From Stramentimicrobium sp964433555 (GTDB lineage: Bacteria > Atribacterota > Phoenicimicrobiia > Phoenicimicrobiales > Stramentimicrobiaceae), in the NCBI GenBank assembly GCA_964433555.1, contig CAYSRG010000010.1:10938-74937 (forward strand): DNA of 64,000 nt, in the 5' to 3' direction. The translations under genes were made by a program, and so were the position numbers. Positions 7,638-16,720 of the stretch are shown here, one piece after another. How positions within the stretch are numbered: position 1 is the first letter of the stretch; each line of letters opens with the position of its first letter. The notes beneath the pieces are model-generated. The model saw nothing but the letters and a program-made list of their open reading frames with translations, was not told the DNA's origin and made no database searches.

Positions 7638-7670
7638 ATGAAGGAAATTAAAACTTATATTAATTTATAA
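7638..7670 (+). pseudogene. Truncated duplicate of the small ORF at 6326
   Basis: An ATG 21 bases after repeat copy B opens a 10-codon frame (MKEIKTYINL) that matches the start of the ORF after copy A (MKKIKTYMDK). The stop comes early, so only the beginning of the duplicated unit survives. It supports the view that repeat and small ORF form one duplicated unit. Confidence 0.45.
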
Positions 7671-7680
7671 AGAGTGCTTT

Positions 7681-9171
7681 CTAAAATTTCTCTTTCTTTT
7701 CTTCTTCGCCATATTTAATATTTATCTCGAGATCTTTATAATAGCCAAGATTTTTCTTGATGACATTTATCCTTAACCCAAGTTTTTCTCTATCATGTTC
7801 ATTTAGATAATTATATTCTTCATTAATTTCCTGAGCTTTTAAGTAATATTCTAAAGAATTTTCATGTTTCTCTTGAATATAATACAGTTCTCCTATATTT
7901 TTGTTTGCAAGGAAGATACCTTTTATATGGGTTAGTTCTTTAGCTATTTCCAATGATCTTAAATAATTTTCCAAAGCTTTATCATATTCCCCAGTATCTT
8001 TATATATATTTCCTATATTCCCTAAAACATCTTCTTTTATTTTCTTATTTTCATTCGTTTGGAGTATTTCAGACGCTCTATTTAAATTAGCTAAAGCTTT
8101 ATTATATTCTCTTTTGAGATAATAAATGGTCCCTATAAGATTATAGGAATTAACTATATTTAATTTATCACCAATCGAAATATAAAGATATAAAGATATA
8201 TCTGCCATCTCTAAAGATTTATCAAATTGATTTTGTGATCTTAATATTATGGCTTTATTATTGTAAAGTAGAGCTAATATATTTTTATTATTTGTTCCTT
8301 CTAAAATATTAATTCCTTTATTGCAGTTTTCTATAGCTTCGTCATATTTGTTCATGTCACGATAAACACTACAAATTCCATTATAAGTGCCGGCAATTTT
8401 TATTTTGTCATTTTTCTTAATAAATATTTCAAGTATTTCTTTATATTTTTTTAAAGCTTCTTCGTGTTCCCCTTGCATTTGCAATATATTGCAAATATTA
8501 TTCAAAATCCAAGCATTTTTTTCTTCATTATTTGTTTTACTATAGAAATCAAGTCCTTCTTGATAATAATTTAGAGCTTCATCGTAATTACCTATAGTAT
8601 AATAGACATTTCCAATTTCTACTTTTGTATTGGCTACTTCTTCTCCTCTGCTCTGCTTGTTTTCTATATTCTTTGCAAAAGTTAACGCATCATTATAATA
8701 TTTATTGGCTTTTTCTATATTTCCAGTATTATAAAAACACTTCCCCATGTATGTATTTAAAGAAACTCTATTTTTTAAAGATATTGTTGTAATATTTAAA
8801 CATTTATTAAAATCATCTATAGCTTCATAATATTTATAATTAATATAATTTTTTAAACCTTGGTTAAAATAATAATCGAATATAGGGTTTTTGCCTAAAT
8901 TCTCTATAAACGGTATAGAGCCTCCTTCTGTTAAATATAATAATATTTTCTGATAGTTTTTAGTATTATCATCATTCGTTTGCTCTAATAACTGTTTTAT
9001 TTCAATTTTATTTTTATAATTTTTAAACGATGAAAAAATTGTAAATAAAATTAAAACAATAACTATGGTGATTAGAATATATCTGTTTTTGGCAGGAACA
9101 CTTATTAAAGAAATATATATACTAAAAGCACTAAGAGCTAGTATAGGGGCAATATAATATATAAAATCCAT
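7681..9171 (-). CDS. Membrane-anchored tetratricopeptide (TPR) repeat protein
   Basis: The 496-residue protein starts with two hydrophobic stretches (residues about 3-25 and 30-48), forming a membrane hairpin, followed by a charged linker. From about residue 100 to 455 it consists of TPR units spaced near 40 residues, with recurring G-x-x-Y-x-x-x-G-x-Y-x-x-A-L-x-x-Y patterns (GNVYYTIGNYDEALNYYQEG, for example). Such proteins are scaffolds for protein interactions; no enzymatic domain is fused. The start has AGAGGT upstream. It is transcribed alone, between the repeat-flanked mazEF and an insertion sequence. Its partner is unknown. Confidence 0.8.
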   Translation of the reverse strand: MDFIYYIAPILALSAFSIYISLISVPAKNRYILITIVIVLILFTIFSSFKNYKNKIEIKQLLEQTNDDNTKNYQKILLYLTEGGSIPFIENLGKNPIFDYYFNQGLKNYINYKYYEAIDDFNKCLNITTISLKNRVSLNTYMGKCFYNTGNIEKANKYYNDALTFAKNIENKQSRGEEVANTKVEIGNVYYTIGNYDEALNYYQEGLDFYSKTNNEEKNAWILNNICNILQMQGEHEEALKKYKEILEIFIKKNDKIKIAGTYNGICSVYRDMNKYDEAIENCNKGINILEGTNNKNILALLYNNKAIILRSQNQFDKSLEMADISLYLYISIGDKLNIVNSYNLIGTIYYLKREYNKALANLNRASEILQTNENKKIKEDVLGNIGNIYKDTGEYDKALENYLRSLEIAKELTHIKGIFLANKNIGELYYIQEKHENSLEYYLKAQEINEEYNYLNEHDREKLGLRINVIKKNLGYYKDLEINIKYGEEEKKEKF

Positions 9172-9218
9172 TTAAAATACCTCTGTTAAAAAGTTTTATT
9201 TTATATTAGGTAATACAT

Positions 9219-10059
9219 AACCAAAGTTGCACTAAATTTGTTCTTTGACAATAGAAATCTGTTGATTCAGTAACCTCCTTAACAGGATAACCAGGTTCTC
9301 GTTACGAAGGTTAAATCTCCATTCTAACTCTTTTAGGTAGAGAGGAAAATATGCCTGATTTATGCCTCGATATTGATAGAGCCAATGTTTGGCAAAGAAC
9401 CAGAATCCTTCAATGCCATTGATATGATCCCGTCCTTTGGGAACACCTTTCTCTTTTAATACCACCACATAATTACCTCTGATTGGTAATAGGTATAAGC
9501 AAACCTTATCATCGGTATAGTAGAGACTGCCTGCTTTAGTATATCTGGTAATATAAGGCTGCATGGTCTCCTTGGCACGTGATGTGATAGGAAAAGCAAG
9601 CACTTTACCGTTTCTTTGATAAATGCCAAAGACGATCCATTTGCCGGTTGCTCCCCAGCCACGCTTACCAGGCCTTCTGCCACCTGTCATGGTTTCATCC
9701 ATTTCGATCTCACCGGAGAGTGGTTTAAGGTCTTTAATAACATCTTGATAGATTGCCTCGCGGAGAATTCTAAACCATTTCAGAATCGTAGGTTTACTAT
9801 AAGGAACTTGAAAACGTAGTCGATAAGCTGGTACACCCAAAGAGAAAAACTCAACTAATCTGCCTTTCTGCTAAGGTGAAATGCGAGTCTTTTTCCAAAC
9901 GTTCTCAGACATTTTTCTGGTCAGGCCACAGCTACTACATCTAATTTGACCGGTAGAAAGATGCCACCATTTTTTACTGCCGCAGCGAGGGCATGTTTTC
10001 ATACTCTCTTTATACTGATTTATCAACAGTTTTTCAAGGTTCTAAGTGCAAATTTGTTT
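9219..10059 (-). mobile_element. IS1595-family (ISXO2-like) insertion sequence
   Basis: The element carries one transposase gene bordered by imperfect terminal inverted repeats. The left end AACCAAAGTTGCACTAA at 9219-9235 pairs with the complement of the right end near 10043-10059 (AAACAAATTTGCACTTA), about 14 of 17 positions. No clear target-site duplication was found next to these boundaries, so the ends may be a few bases off. The length, about 840 bp, is typical for short IS1595 members. A degraded copy of its left end is seen at about 17800-17960. Confidence 0.65.
9232..10002 (-). pseudogene. IS1595-family transposase interrupted by an in-frame amber codon
   Basis: Read from the ATG at 10002, the frame encodes an N-terminal zinc ribbon (CPRCGSKKWW, then IRCSSCGLTRKMSE), meets a TAG at 9873-9871, and continues in the same frame as VEFFSLGVPAYRLRFQ and the ISXO2-like DDE domain: GEIEMDETMTGGRRPGKRG (first Asp), YTDDKVCLY (second Asp), and INGIEGFWFFAKHWL, where the H/N-x-E motif supplies the third acidic residue. 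All other parts, including length (256 codons plus stop), look intact. Either the copy is inactivated by one point mutation (CAG to TAG fits) or the stop is read through. Without readthrough only residues from 9840 down would be made. Confidence 0.8.
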
Positions 10060-10132
10060 TATCATTACCATAATGAATAAAATAATTAGGGCATGATTTT
10101 TATAACAGTACTAAAGCAAGAGAAACAAAAAA

Positions 10133-11086
10133 TTAGAAATCTTCAATTATTTTTTTCAATTCATTAATTTTATTTTCAGTCTCAATTTCTCCTTGTCTGA
10201 TAATTGCTACCCGCTCTTTTTTCTTTAGAAAGTAAGATACCTCACCTTGATATTGGGGTTTGAGAACCAAATCAGCACCTCTTAGAGAGAGATTAGTTAA
10301 ATCTTCTATCATAATATCCATACTTCTTTCAACAATAGAAATAACATTATTAGGGTCTTTCTTTTCTCCAGTCATTTCCTGTAAGCTTACGGCAATTACA
10401 ATATCAGCACCCATCTGCCGTACCACATCCACTGGAACAGGGTCCTTTAAACCACCGTCAACTAAAATTCTATCCTCACATTCAAAGGGGTAAAATAAGC
10501 CTGGAATAGAAATGGAAGCAGCTACAGCATTAGAGATTTTCCCTTTATCCATAATAATCTTCTCTCCGGTTATTAAGTCTGTAGCCACTGCTTTGAAGGG
10601 AATCTTTAAATCATATTCAAAATGTGCCCAATTAGAAAGTTGGTCAAATTTATCTCTTATGGCAATAGTAGAAAGCAAGCCTCTAGGCCAGACTGCATCG
10701 GCTATCATTTTGGGTAGATTTATTGAGATTCCCAGTATTTTCTTATTCTGATACTCTTCTAATTCAAAGGTAATATTTTTAAAAGATAGGTATTTTGTAA
10801 AATTCTCTTCTAAAATGTAATCTTCTATGTCCTTTAAATCAAAACCAAGTGCATAAAAGGCTCCAACTAAACTACCCACACTAGTTCCGGCAATGTAATT
10901 GATTTTAATTCCTTCCCTTTCCAGCGCTTTTAATACACCGATATGGGCGAATCCACGAGGTCCCCCGGCTCCTAGAGCTAAACCTATTTTTGGTTCACTC
11001 TGAGCAGAAGAGAAAATAACACAGGTAATAAAAAAAACGATAGTTAAAATTGGCATAATCAATCTGTTTATATTCATGATTAACAT
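10133..11086 (-). CDS. Patatin-like phospholipase, RssA/YchK family, with signal peptide
   Basis: The 317-residue protein has an N-terminal hydrophobic signal (about residues 8-28), then the patatin domain: oxyanion loop GLALGAGGPRGFAHIG, nucleophile elbow GTSVGS with the catalytic serine, and DGGLKDPVPV with the catalytic aspartate. Enzymes of this fold are serine acyl hydrolases acting on membrane lipids. The signal suggests export or membrane attachment, which is less common for bacterial patatins of this short type. Two ATG codons (11086 and 11077) are possible, neither with a strong ribosome site. It stands alone on the minus strand, downstream of the insertion sequence end. Confidence 0.85.
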   Translation of the reverse strand: MLIMNINRLIMPILTIVFFITCVIFSSAQSEPKIGLALGAGGPRGFAHIGVLKALEREGIKINYIAGTSVGSLVGAFYALGFDLKDIEDYILEENFTKYLSFKNITFELEEYQNKKILGISINLPKMIADAVWPRGLLSTIAIRDKFDQLSNWAHFEYDLKIPFKAVATDLITGEKIIMDKGKISNAVAASISIPGLFYPFECEDRILVDGGLKDPVPVDVVRQMGADIVIAVSLQEMTGEKKDPNNVISIVERSMDIMIEDLTNLSLRGADLVLKPQYQGEVSYFLKKKERVAIIRQGEIETENKINELKKIIEDF

Positions 11087-11329
11087 TATAGAATATTACC
11101 AATAGCTGTGCAAGCATCCCATTTTTAAGATAAAAAATTATTGGTAAGGATTATAGTGGTGGTCTAGTTAGTATATTTTTTTGTTAAGAAATTAATAATT
11201 AGAGATTGACTGATATATACTGGATTTGAGGCATAGGCTACTAATTTGAATATTTCAAGCTGATAAAACTTTTTAAATATTTCATTAATATGACCATTAT
11301 ACCCTTACCTGTTTATAGGGTTTAACCTT

Positions 11330-11358
11330 TAGACAATTTGAGTAAAATGTGATAGAAT
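11330..11358 (+). promoter_or_regulatory. Possible sigma-70-type promoter for proS
   Basis: TAGACA at 11330-11335 and TAGAAT at 11353-11358 are separated by 17 bases, about 50 bases before the proS ATG. Both hexamers are close to the consensus. The rest of the 320-base gap between the patatin and proS is AT-rich without a clear ORF; no T-box-like structure was recognised. Confidence 0.4.
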
Positions 11359-11408
11359 TTTGACAATTGATTTATCTTATTTATGCTTTGTGACAGAGGA
11401 GAATAGTT

Positions 11409-12851
11409 ATGGATGAGACAAAGTTTGTAAAAGAAATCGCATCTAAGGAAGAAGCCTTTTCTCAGTGGTATATTGATATAGTAAAAAAAGCAGATTTAGC
11501 AGACTATACACTAGTAAAAGGATGTATGGTTATTAAACCTTACGGATATTCATTATGGGAAAATATGCAGCAATGTTTAGATAGAAGAATTAAGGCTACT
11601 GGTCATAAAAATGCTTATTTCCCTCTCTTTATTCCCGAGAGCTTATTAAAGAAGGAAGCGGAACATGTAGAAGGATTTGCCCCTGAAGTTGCCTGGGTTA
11701 CCCATGGCGGCAATCAAAAATTGGAAGAACGATTAGCGGTAAGACCAACTTCGGAAGCCATTATTGGCAGTCTTTATTCTAAATGGATTCGATCCTGGCG
11801 AGATTTACCGATTTTAATCAATCAGTGGGCTAACATCGTTCGATGGGAAAAGGTAACCCGTCCTTTTTTAAGAACCACAGAGTTTTTATGGCAAGAAGGA
11901 CACACAGCACATAAAAGTCAGGAAGAGGCTGAAGAGGAGACTTTAAAGATATTGACTGTCTATAAGGATTATATAGAACAGGACCTTGCTATTCCGGTAA
12001 TTATTGGGAGAAAAAGCAATAAGGAAAAGTTTGCTGGTGCCGTGCATACCTATGCTTTGGAAGCTTTAATGGGTGATGGTAAAGCCTTACAGGCAGGCAC
12101 TTCCCATAATCTAGGTCAAAATTTTGCTAAGGCTTTTGATATTCGTTTTCTGGATGAAAATCAGCAAGAGCAGTTTGCCTGGACTACCTCCTGGGGAACT
12201 ACTACTAGGCTGGTTGGAGGGATAATTATGGTTCATGGAGATGAAAGAGGCTTGAAATTACCTCCCAAAGTTGCCCCCATACATATCGTCATTGTTCCCA
12301 TTTTCTTTGATAAATCTAAACAGGAAGTAATGAATAAAGTTCAAGAATACAAGAAATTGTTGGAAGAAAAATTTAAAGTTGAACTGGATGACCGGGATGC
12401 TTATACGCCGGGATGGAAATTTAATGAATGGGAGATGAAAGGAGTTCCTGTTCGATTAGAGATTGGACCACGTGACCTTGCTCAGAATCAAGTTACAGCG
12501 GTAAGAAGGGATAAGGGGAAAAAGGTGTTTATATCAGAGGAGGAACTAGTTTCTACTTTGGAGAGATGGATGCCCGATATTCAAAACAATCTATACATGC
12601 AAGCCAGATCACGCTTAGAGGAAAATATTAGATTTACTGAAAATTATGAAGATTTTAAACAGATAATAGAAGAGAAACGTGGTTTTATAACAGCTTATTG
12701 GTGTGGAAATGAGGAATGTGAAAATCAGATTAAAAAAGACACTAAAGCTACTATTCGCTGTATGCCGCTGGAACAAAATGAGGAAAAAGGGAAATGCATC
12801 TTTTGTGGTACAGAATCTTCAACTATAGCATATTTTGGCAGGGCTTATTAG
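11409..12851 (+). CDS. proS: Prolyl-tRNA synthetase, archaeal/eukaryotic-type (ProS type 3)
   Basis: At 480 residues it lacks the large editing insertion of the usual bacterial enzyme and has the archaeal-type layout. Class II motifs are visible: motif 1 region around FPLFIPESLL, the RPTSEAIIGSLYSKW and RWEK-TRPFLRTTEFLWQEGH core that binds proline and ATP, GTSHNLGQNFAKAF, and HGDERGLKLPPKVAP leading into the anticodon-binding domain. The C-terminal domain has CGNEEC and CIFCG cysteines and ends in YFGRAY, typical of this type. It charges tRNA-Pro in the cytoplasm. GACAGAGGAG before the ATG supplies the ribosome site. It is probably co-transcribed with the following small gene. Confidence 0.96.
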   Translation: MDETKFVKEIASKEEAFSQWYIDIVKKADLADYTLVKGCMVIKPYGYSLWENMQQCLDRRIKATGHKNAYFPLFIPESLLKKEAEHVEGFAPEVAWVTHGGNQKLEERLAVRPTSEAIIGSLYSKWIRSWRDLPILINQWANIVRWEKVTRPFLRTTEFLWQEGHTAHKSQEEAEEETLKILTVYKDYIEQDLAIPVIIGRKSNKEKFAGAVHTYALEALMGDGKALQAGTSHNLGQNFAKAFDIRFLDENQQEQFAWTTSWGTTTRLVGGIIMVHGDERGLKLPPKVAPIHIVIVPIFFDKSKQEVMNKVQEYKKLLEEKFKVELDDRDAYTPGWKFNEWEMKGVPVRLEIGPRDLAQNQVTAVRRDKGKKVFISEEELVSTLERWMPDIQNNLYMQARSRLEENIRFTENYEDFKQIIEEKRGFITAYWCGNEECENQIKKDTKATIRCMPLEQNEEKGKCIFCGTESSTIAYFGRAY

Positions 12852-12939
12852 CATAATACATGATTACAGAAATTGGAGGAATTATATTTTTATATTTTAT
12901 AATAAAGAAAAAATTAGTTAGAAAAGGAGGATTTTAGAA

Positions 12940-13200
12940 ATGGAAAAGGTATTAATTGGACGCGTTGTTGATTATTTTGCCAAAATTGGTGTGGCTGCTA
13001 TTGATATTGATTCAGGAGAAATTAAAGTAGGAGATACGCTATACTTTAGTGGCCATACTACCGATTTTGAGCAAGAAGTTGAATCAATGCAAATTGACAG
13101 AGAACCAGTAAATTCAGCTCAGGCCGGTGATTCTGTCGGTATCAGAGTACAAGAGAGAGTGAGAGACGGGGACGAAGTATATAAGATAATCAATAAATAA
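12940..13200 (+). CDS. EF-Tu domain 2-like small protein
   Basis: The 86-residue protein is a single beta barrel: VLIGRVVDYFAKIGVAAIDI, KVGDTLYFSG, FEQEVESMQID and AQAGDSVGIRV. These match the second domain of translation GTPases such as EF-Tu, with no GTPase domain. Stand-alone proteins like this are common in anaerobic bacteria and are annotated as elongation factor-like; some resemble the C-terminal part of U32 peptidases. The specific role is unknown. AAAGGAGGATTTTAGAA gives a strong ribosome site. The gap of 88 bases after proS, and the terminator that follows, suggest a two-gene operon. Confidence 0.8.
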   Translation: MEKVLIGRVVDYFAKIGVAAIDIDSGEIKVGDTLYFSGHTTDFEQEVESMQIDREPVNSAQAGDSVGIRVQERVRDGDEVYKIINK

Positions 13201-13307
13201 TATGGTGATATCAATCCTTTTTATGGCCTAACTTATACGAAAATCATAAATGTTTTCTATTAAATCTGCTTTAGATAAAATTGAAGAGTTATTATAATAA
13301 TAAAGAA

Positions 13308-13345
13308 GGATAATCAGGGGAAGTACCCCTGATTATCCTATTTTT
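13308..13345 (+). terminator. Rho-independent terminator of the proS operon, shared with the convergent slipin gene
   Basis: GGATAATCAGGGG at 13308-13320 pairs perfectly over 13 bases with 13326-13338, with a five-base loop, and is followed by TATTTTTT. The right arm reaches into the stop codon of the convergent minus-strand gene. The opposite flank is also A/T-rich, so it may serve both directions. Confidence 0.85.
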
Positions 13346-14147
13346 TGGTCTTTTCTTCGGGTGTTTTAGAAACTTTCCCTTTTTGTTTTTCATAAAAATC
13401 CACAAATGGTTTAACCAATTCCAGAGGGAAAGGGAAGACAGTAGTGGTATTTTTATCAGCAGCAATAATTCCCAGAGTTTGTAAGTAACGTAATTGCAAA
13501 GATAGCGGTTGCATACTCATTTTTTCTGCTGCCTGCACCAGTTTTTCTGATGCCTGGAATTCACCCTCTGCATGTATTACCTTTGCCCTTCTTTCTCTTT
13601 CTGCTTCTGCTTGCTTGGCCATTGCTCGTCTCATGTTTTCAGGTAATTCTACATCTTTTGTTTCTACAGTAGTAACTTTAATTCCCCAAGGATCAGTCTG
13701 TTCATCCACAATTTGTTGTAATGTTTGATTTATTTTTTCTCTTTGAGATAAAAAGGTATCCAGATCTCTTTCTCCCAAGACACTTCTCAGAGTAGTTTGG
13801 GCAATTTGAGAGGTAGCAGAGATGTAGTTTTCCACCGATATAACTGCTTTTACCGGATCAATTACCCGAAAATAAATTACTGCATTGACTTTTATAGGAA
13901 CTGTATCTCTGGTTATTACCTCCTGTGCCGGTACATCCATATTGATTGTTCTCAGACTTACTTTAACCATATGATCTACAATGGGAATAAGCAAAATAAG
14001 ACCAGGTCCTTTTGCCCCGACTACTCTTCCTAAACGGAAGACAACACCTCTTTCATATTCTCTCACAATTCTTATTGCTTGAGATAGTATAATAAATATT
14101 ATAATCAGAATTCCAAGATAGAGACTTGTTGAAGTGATAAGATTCAT
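13338..14147 (-). CDS. Slipin/stomatin family SPFH (band 7) membrane protein
   Basis: The 269-residue protein has one N-terminal membrane segment (about 8-26), followed by an SPFH domain: IVREYERGVVFRLGRVVGAKGPGLILLIPIVDHMVKVSLRT, shown here as the continuous family signature in pieces (EYERGVVFRLG, GPGLILLIP). A helical region rich in E, R and A (MAKQAEAERERRAKVIHAEG) forms the oligomerising coiled coil. It begins two bases after the stop of the NfeD gene on the same strand. NfeD/slipin pairs are a known partnership: slipins assemble into membrane rings and are substrates of the NfeD protease. It probably acts in membrane microdomain organisation. Confidence 0.92.
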   Translation of the reverse strand: MNLITSTSLYLGILIIIFIILSQAIRIVREYERGVVFRLGRVVGAKGPGLILLIPIVDHMVKVSLRTINMDVPAQEVITRDTVPIKVNAVIYFRVIDPVKAVISVENYISATSQIAQTTLRSVLGERDLDTFLSQREKINQTLQQIVDEQTDPWGIKVTTVETKDVELPENMRRAMAKQAEAERERRAKVIHAEGEFQASEKLVQAAEKMSMQPLSLQLRYLQTLGIIAADKNTTTVFPFPLELVKPFVDFYEKQKGKVSKTPEEKTKK

Positions 14148-14149
14148 TT

Positions 14150-15502
14150 TTATTCCCCCTTTGTATCAGTTTTTTTAACGAATAAACGAAGTCCATCTAA
14201 AGATTCAACAATGACCTTTTCTCCCTTCTTAATAGGTTTTTCATCTAAAATAGTAGCTTGCCAGATTTCCCCGTGTATAAAGATTTGTCCATCAGGATTT
14301 AAATTTGTTCTGGCGATACCAATCATCCTAATCATACTCTCTTTTCCGGAAATAGGTTTTTTCCATTGTATTCTAATGCCTTTGGTTACAGCAAAAATGA
14401 AAAAGGCTCCTGTGGCAACAACCATGGAAAGGATGATACCAGTTGAAATTTTTAAAAAGGGAGCCATATCCTTGGTTAACATAAAGGAACCGAGGGTTAA
14501 AGAGGTTATTCCACCCAGGGTCAGTAAACCAAAGGTGGGAGTATAAATTTCAAAAACTAAGAGGATAATTCCCAAGGCGATTAGAATAAAACCAGCAAAA
14601 TTAATGGGTATCATCTGAAAGGAAACGAAGGCGAGTATCAGGCAGATACCACCAAATATGCCGGGGAATAATGTTCCTGGATTACTGAATTCTCCCAGGA
14701 TACCATAAATACCTAAAAATAAAAGGATATAAGCGATGTTGGGATTGCTAAGATTATGAAGAAATAAATCCTTAAGGGACATTTTATATTCAATGATTTC
14801 CTTGCCCAGAGTACTTAATTTTTTATCACCCTCGGCAGTAGTTACTTTGACACCATCAATCATAAAAATTAAATCTTCCAGACTTGGGGCAATAAATTCA
14901 ATAATATTATTCTCTAGTGCTTCCTGTTCGGTTATAGAGATACTATCTCTGACGAATTTCTCAGCCATTGCTTCGTTTCTTTTTCTATTATTAGCTAAAG
15001 TTTTGATATATGCGGCAGCATCATTCACTATTTTTGATTTTGTTTCTTCATCAATCTGCTCCTCACCCATAGTAACGGGATGAGCAGCTCCTATATTGGT
15101 TCCGGGAGCCATGGCGGCAATATTAGCGGCTATGGTAATAAAAGCCCCGGCTGAAGCTGCCCGAGCCCCCTGTGGTGCAATATATATTATAACTGGAATA
15201 CGGGTATTGAGTATCTCTTTAATAATCTTGCGCATAGAATCATCCAAACCACCAGGAGTATCCATCTGAATGATGACACATTCTATTTGATTTGCCTCTG
15301 CCTCTTTAATTCCTTCTATAATGTATTGGGCAGTAATGGGATTTATAGTCCCCTCTAATTTTAAAGAATAAATTGCCGAGGAAGATTGAGAAGAAACCAA
15401 GTAGATAGAAGAGTTTAATATAAATATACTCACAATTATTGTACAAAGCTTTATTTGTCTATACAATCTTTTACAATTTGAGTAATGGCCTGAAGATAAC
15501 AT
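14150..15502 (-). CDS. NfeD family membrane serine protease (ClpP-class)
   Basis: The 450-residue protein has an N-terminal hydrophobic signal (about 20-40), a ClpP-like domain (residues about 45-225) with MDTPGGLDDSM and ARAASAGAFI, where the serine is the expected nucleophile, four or five hydrophobic segments (about 245-375), and a C-terminal NfeD OB-fold (about 385-450, with GEIWQATILDEKPIKKGEKV). The full-length form cleaves hydrophobic C-termini of slipin partners, as shown for archaeal homologues. The slipin gene follows two bases downstream, so they form an operon. The promoter should lie in the 79-base divergent gap shared with the Clp1-like gene. Confidence 0.92.
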   Translation of the reverse strand: MLSSGHYSNCKRLYRQIKLCTIIVSIFILNSSIYLVSSQSSSAIYSLKLEGTINPITAQYIIEGIKEAEANQIECVIIQMDTPGGLDDSMRKIIKEILNTRIPVIIYIAPQGARAASAGAFITIAANIAAMAPGTNIGAAHPVTMGEEQIDEETKSKIVNDAAAYIKTLANNRKRNEAMAEKFVRDSISITEQEALENNIIEFIAPSLEDLIFMIDGVKVTTAEGDKKLSTLGKEIIEYKMSLKDLFLHNLSNPNIAYILLFLGIYGILGEFSNPGTLFPGIFGGICLILAFVSFQMIPINFAGFILIALGIILLVFEIYTPTFGLLTLGGITSLTLGSFMLTKDMAPFLKISTGIILSMVVATGAFFIFAVTKGIRIQWKKPISGKESMIRMIGIARTNLNPDGQIFIHGEIWQATILDEKPIKKGEKVIVESLDGLRLFVKKTDTKGE

Positions 15503-15581
15503 AATTTTTCTTTACCATTATTTATGATAACATTATTATAACATAATTATTAAACCTTTATTAAATTAGAATGAGGAACAG

Positions 15582-16694
15582 ATGATAGCTAACTTGAATT
15601 TAACTGATAATGAATTAATCATGCCCGGAGACTGGATGTCCATTGTTCAGAAGATCCAGAGTCAAGATGGGACGGTAATGGTTTTAGGAAAAACAGATTC
15701 CGGAAAAACAAGTTTTATTAAATTGTTAATTCATTATCTTGTAAGGAGAAATAGAAAGATTGGACTAATTGATGTTGATATTGGACAATCGACCCTGGGT
15801 CCTCCCGGTACCATAGGAATGTGTATTGTTGATAAAAATAGAGTAGAAGATGGTATTGTCCCGATTGACTATATGCTTTTCATTGGGGCTATATCTCCTG
15901 AGCAGTGTATCGCTATATTTCTGGAGAAAATTTATCAGCTCTATATTATTACTCAAAAGATAAAAGTAGATGCTCTTTTGATTGATACTACTGGATTGGT
16001 AATGGGAAGAATCGGAGTATACTTAAAGAATAATTTGATTAAGAAGGTTAATCCTGCTATCTTAGTGGCACTTCAATCTGATAAAGAATTAGAACCAATT
16101 TTATTAGAATTTGAAGCCCAACCTTCCATTAAAATTTACCGTATTAAACCATATCAGAACATTATCGCTAAAAATTGGAAGGAGAGGAAAGCAAGGAGGA
16201 GAAGACAATTTAGCATATATTTCAAAGATTCACAGTTAAGAGATATTGATTTCTCAGCAGTAGAGATAAAAGATTTTAATTTTGGCTTTAGTTTATTTTT
16301 AGAGAAAACCATGGTTAGTTTATATTGGAAAGAGTTTCAGCTGGAGATAGTCTCGGCTGAAGTAATCAATAGTAGATTGTTTATGATATTATCAAAACCA
16401 CAAAGTATTACCAATAAAGATGTTTTTGCCAGGATAAAAAAACATTTTCAGGTAAAACAGATTTTTGTTATTCTTCCGAATTGGTTCCAACACCTGTTAG
16501 TGTCGTTTACTAATTCAGAAGGACTGAGCAATGGTTTAGGGATAATCAAGCATATTGATTTTGAGAGGAAGAAGATTACTGCTTATTTACCAATTTCTAT
16601 TTCACTTGATAATTTAGCTAAAATTGAGCTGGGGCGAATAAGAATTATACCTGATGGTTCGGCATTGCCTCCTATTGAGCCAGAAAGATATTAG
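15582..16694 (+). CDS. Clp1/Grc3-like polynucleotide 5'-hydroxyl kinase
   Basis: The 370-residue protein has a P-loop GKTDSGKTS (residues about 37-45) followed by LIDVDIGQSTLGPPGTIGM, the diagnostic segment of the Clp1_P family, and LLIDTTGLVMG as a Walker B-like strand. The C-terminal half is an all-beta region. Family members phosphorylate 5'-OH ends of RNA or DNA in RNA processing and repair in eukaryotes and archaea; bacterial copies are uncommon and little studied. It is transcribed divergently from nfeD and lies 26 bases before a transporter gene. The substrate in this organism is unknown. Confidence 0.85.
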   Translation: MIANLNLTDNELIMPGDWMSIVQKIQSQDGTVMVLGKTDSGKTSFIKLLIHYLVRRNRKIGLIDVDIGQSTLGPPGTIGMCIVDKNRVEDGIVPIDYMLFIGAISPEQCIAIFLEKIYQLYIITQKIKVDALLIDTTGLVMGRIGVYLKNNLIKKVNPAILVALQSDKELEPILLEFEAQPSIKIYRIKPYQNIIAKNWKERKARRRRQFSIYFKDSQLRDIDFSAVEIKDFNFGFSLFLEKTMVSLYWKEFQLEIVSAEVINSRLFMILSKPQSITNKDVFARIKKHFQVKQIFVILPNWFQHLLVSFTNSEGLSNGLGIIKHIDFERKKITAYLPISISLDNLAKIELGRIRIIPDGSALPPIEPERY

Positions 16695-16720
16695 TTATTA
16701 ATAAAAACTGGGAGCAGAGA

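Noticed and set aside
9456..9683. Second minus-strand frame inside the IS
   Set aside because: It is an alternative frame of the DDE transposase, which explains the open reading by itself.
11087..11329. T-box leader before proS
   Set aside because: No recognisable T-box sequence or terminator/antiterminator pair was found.
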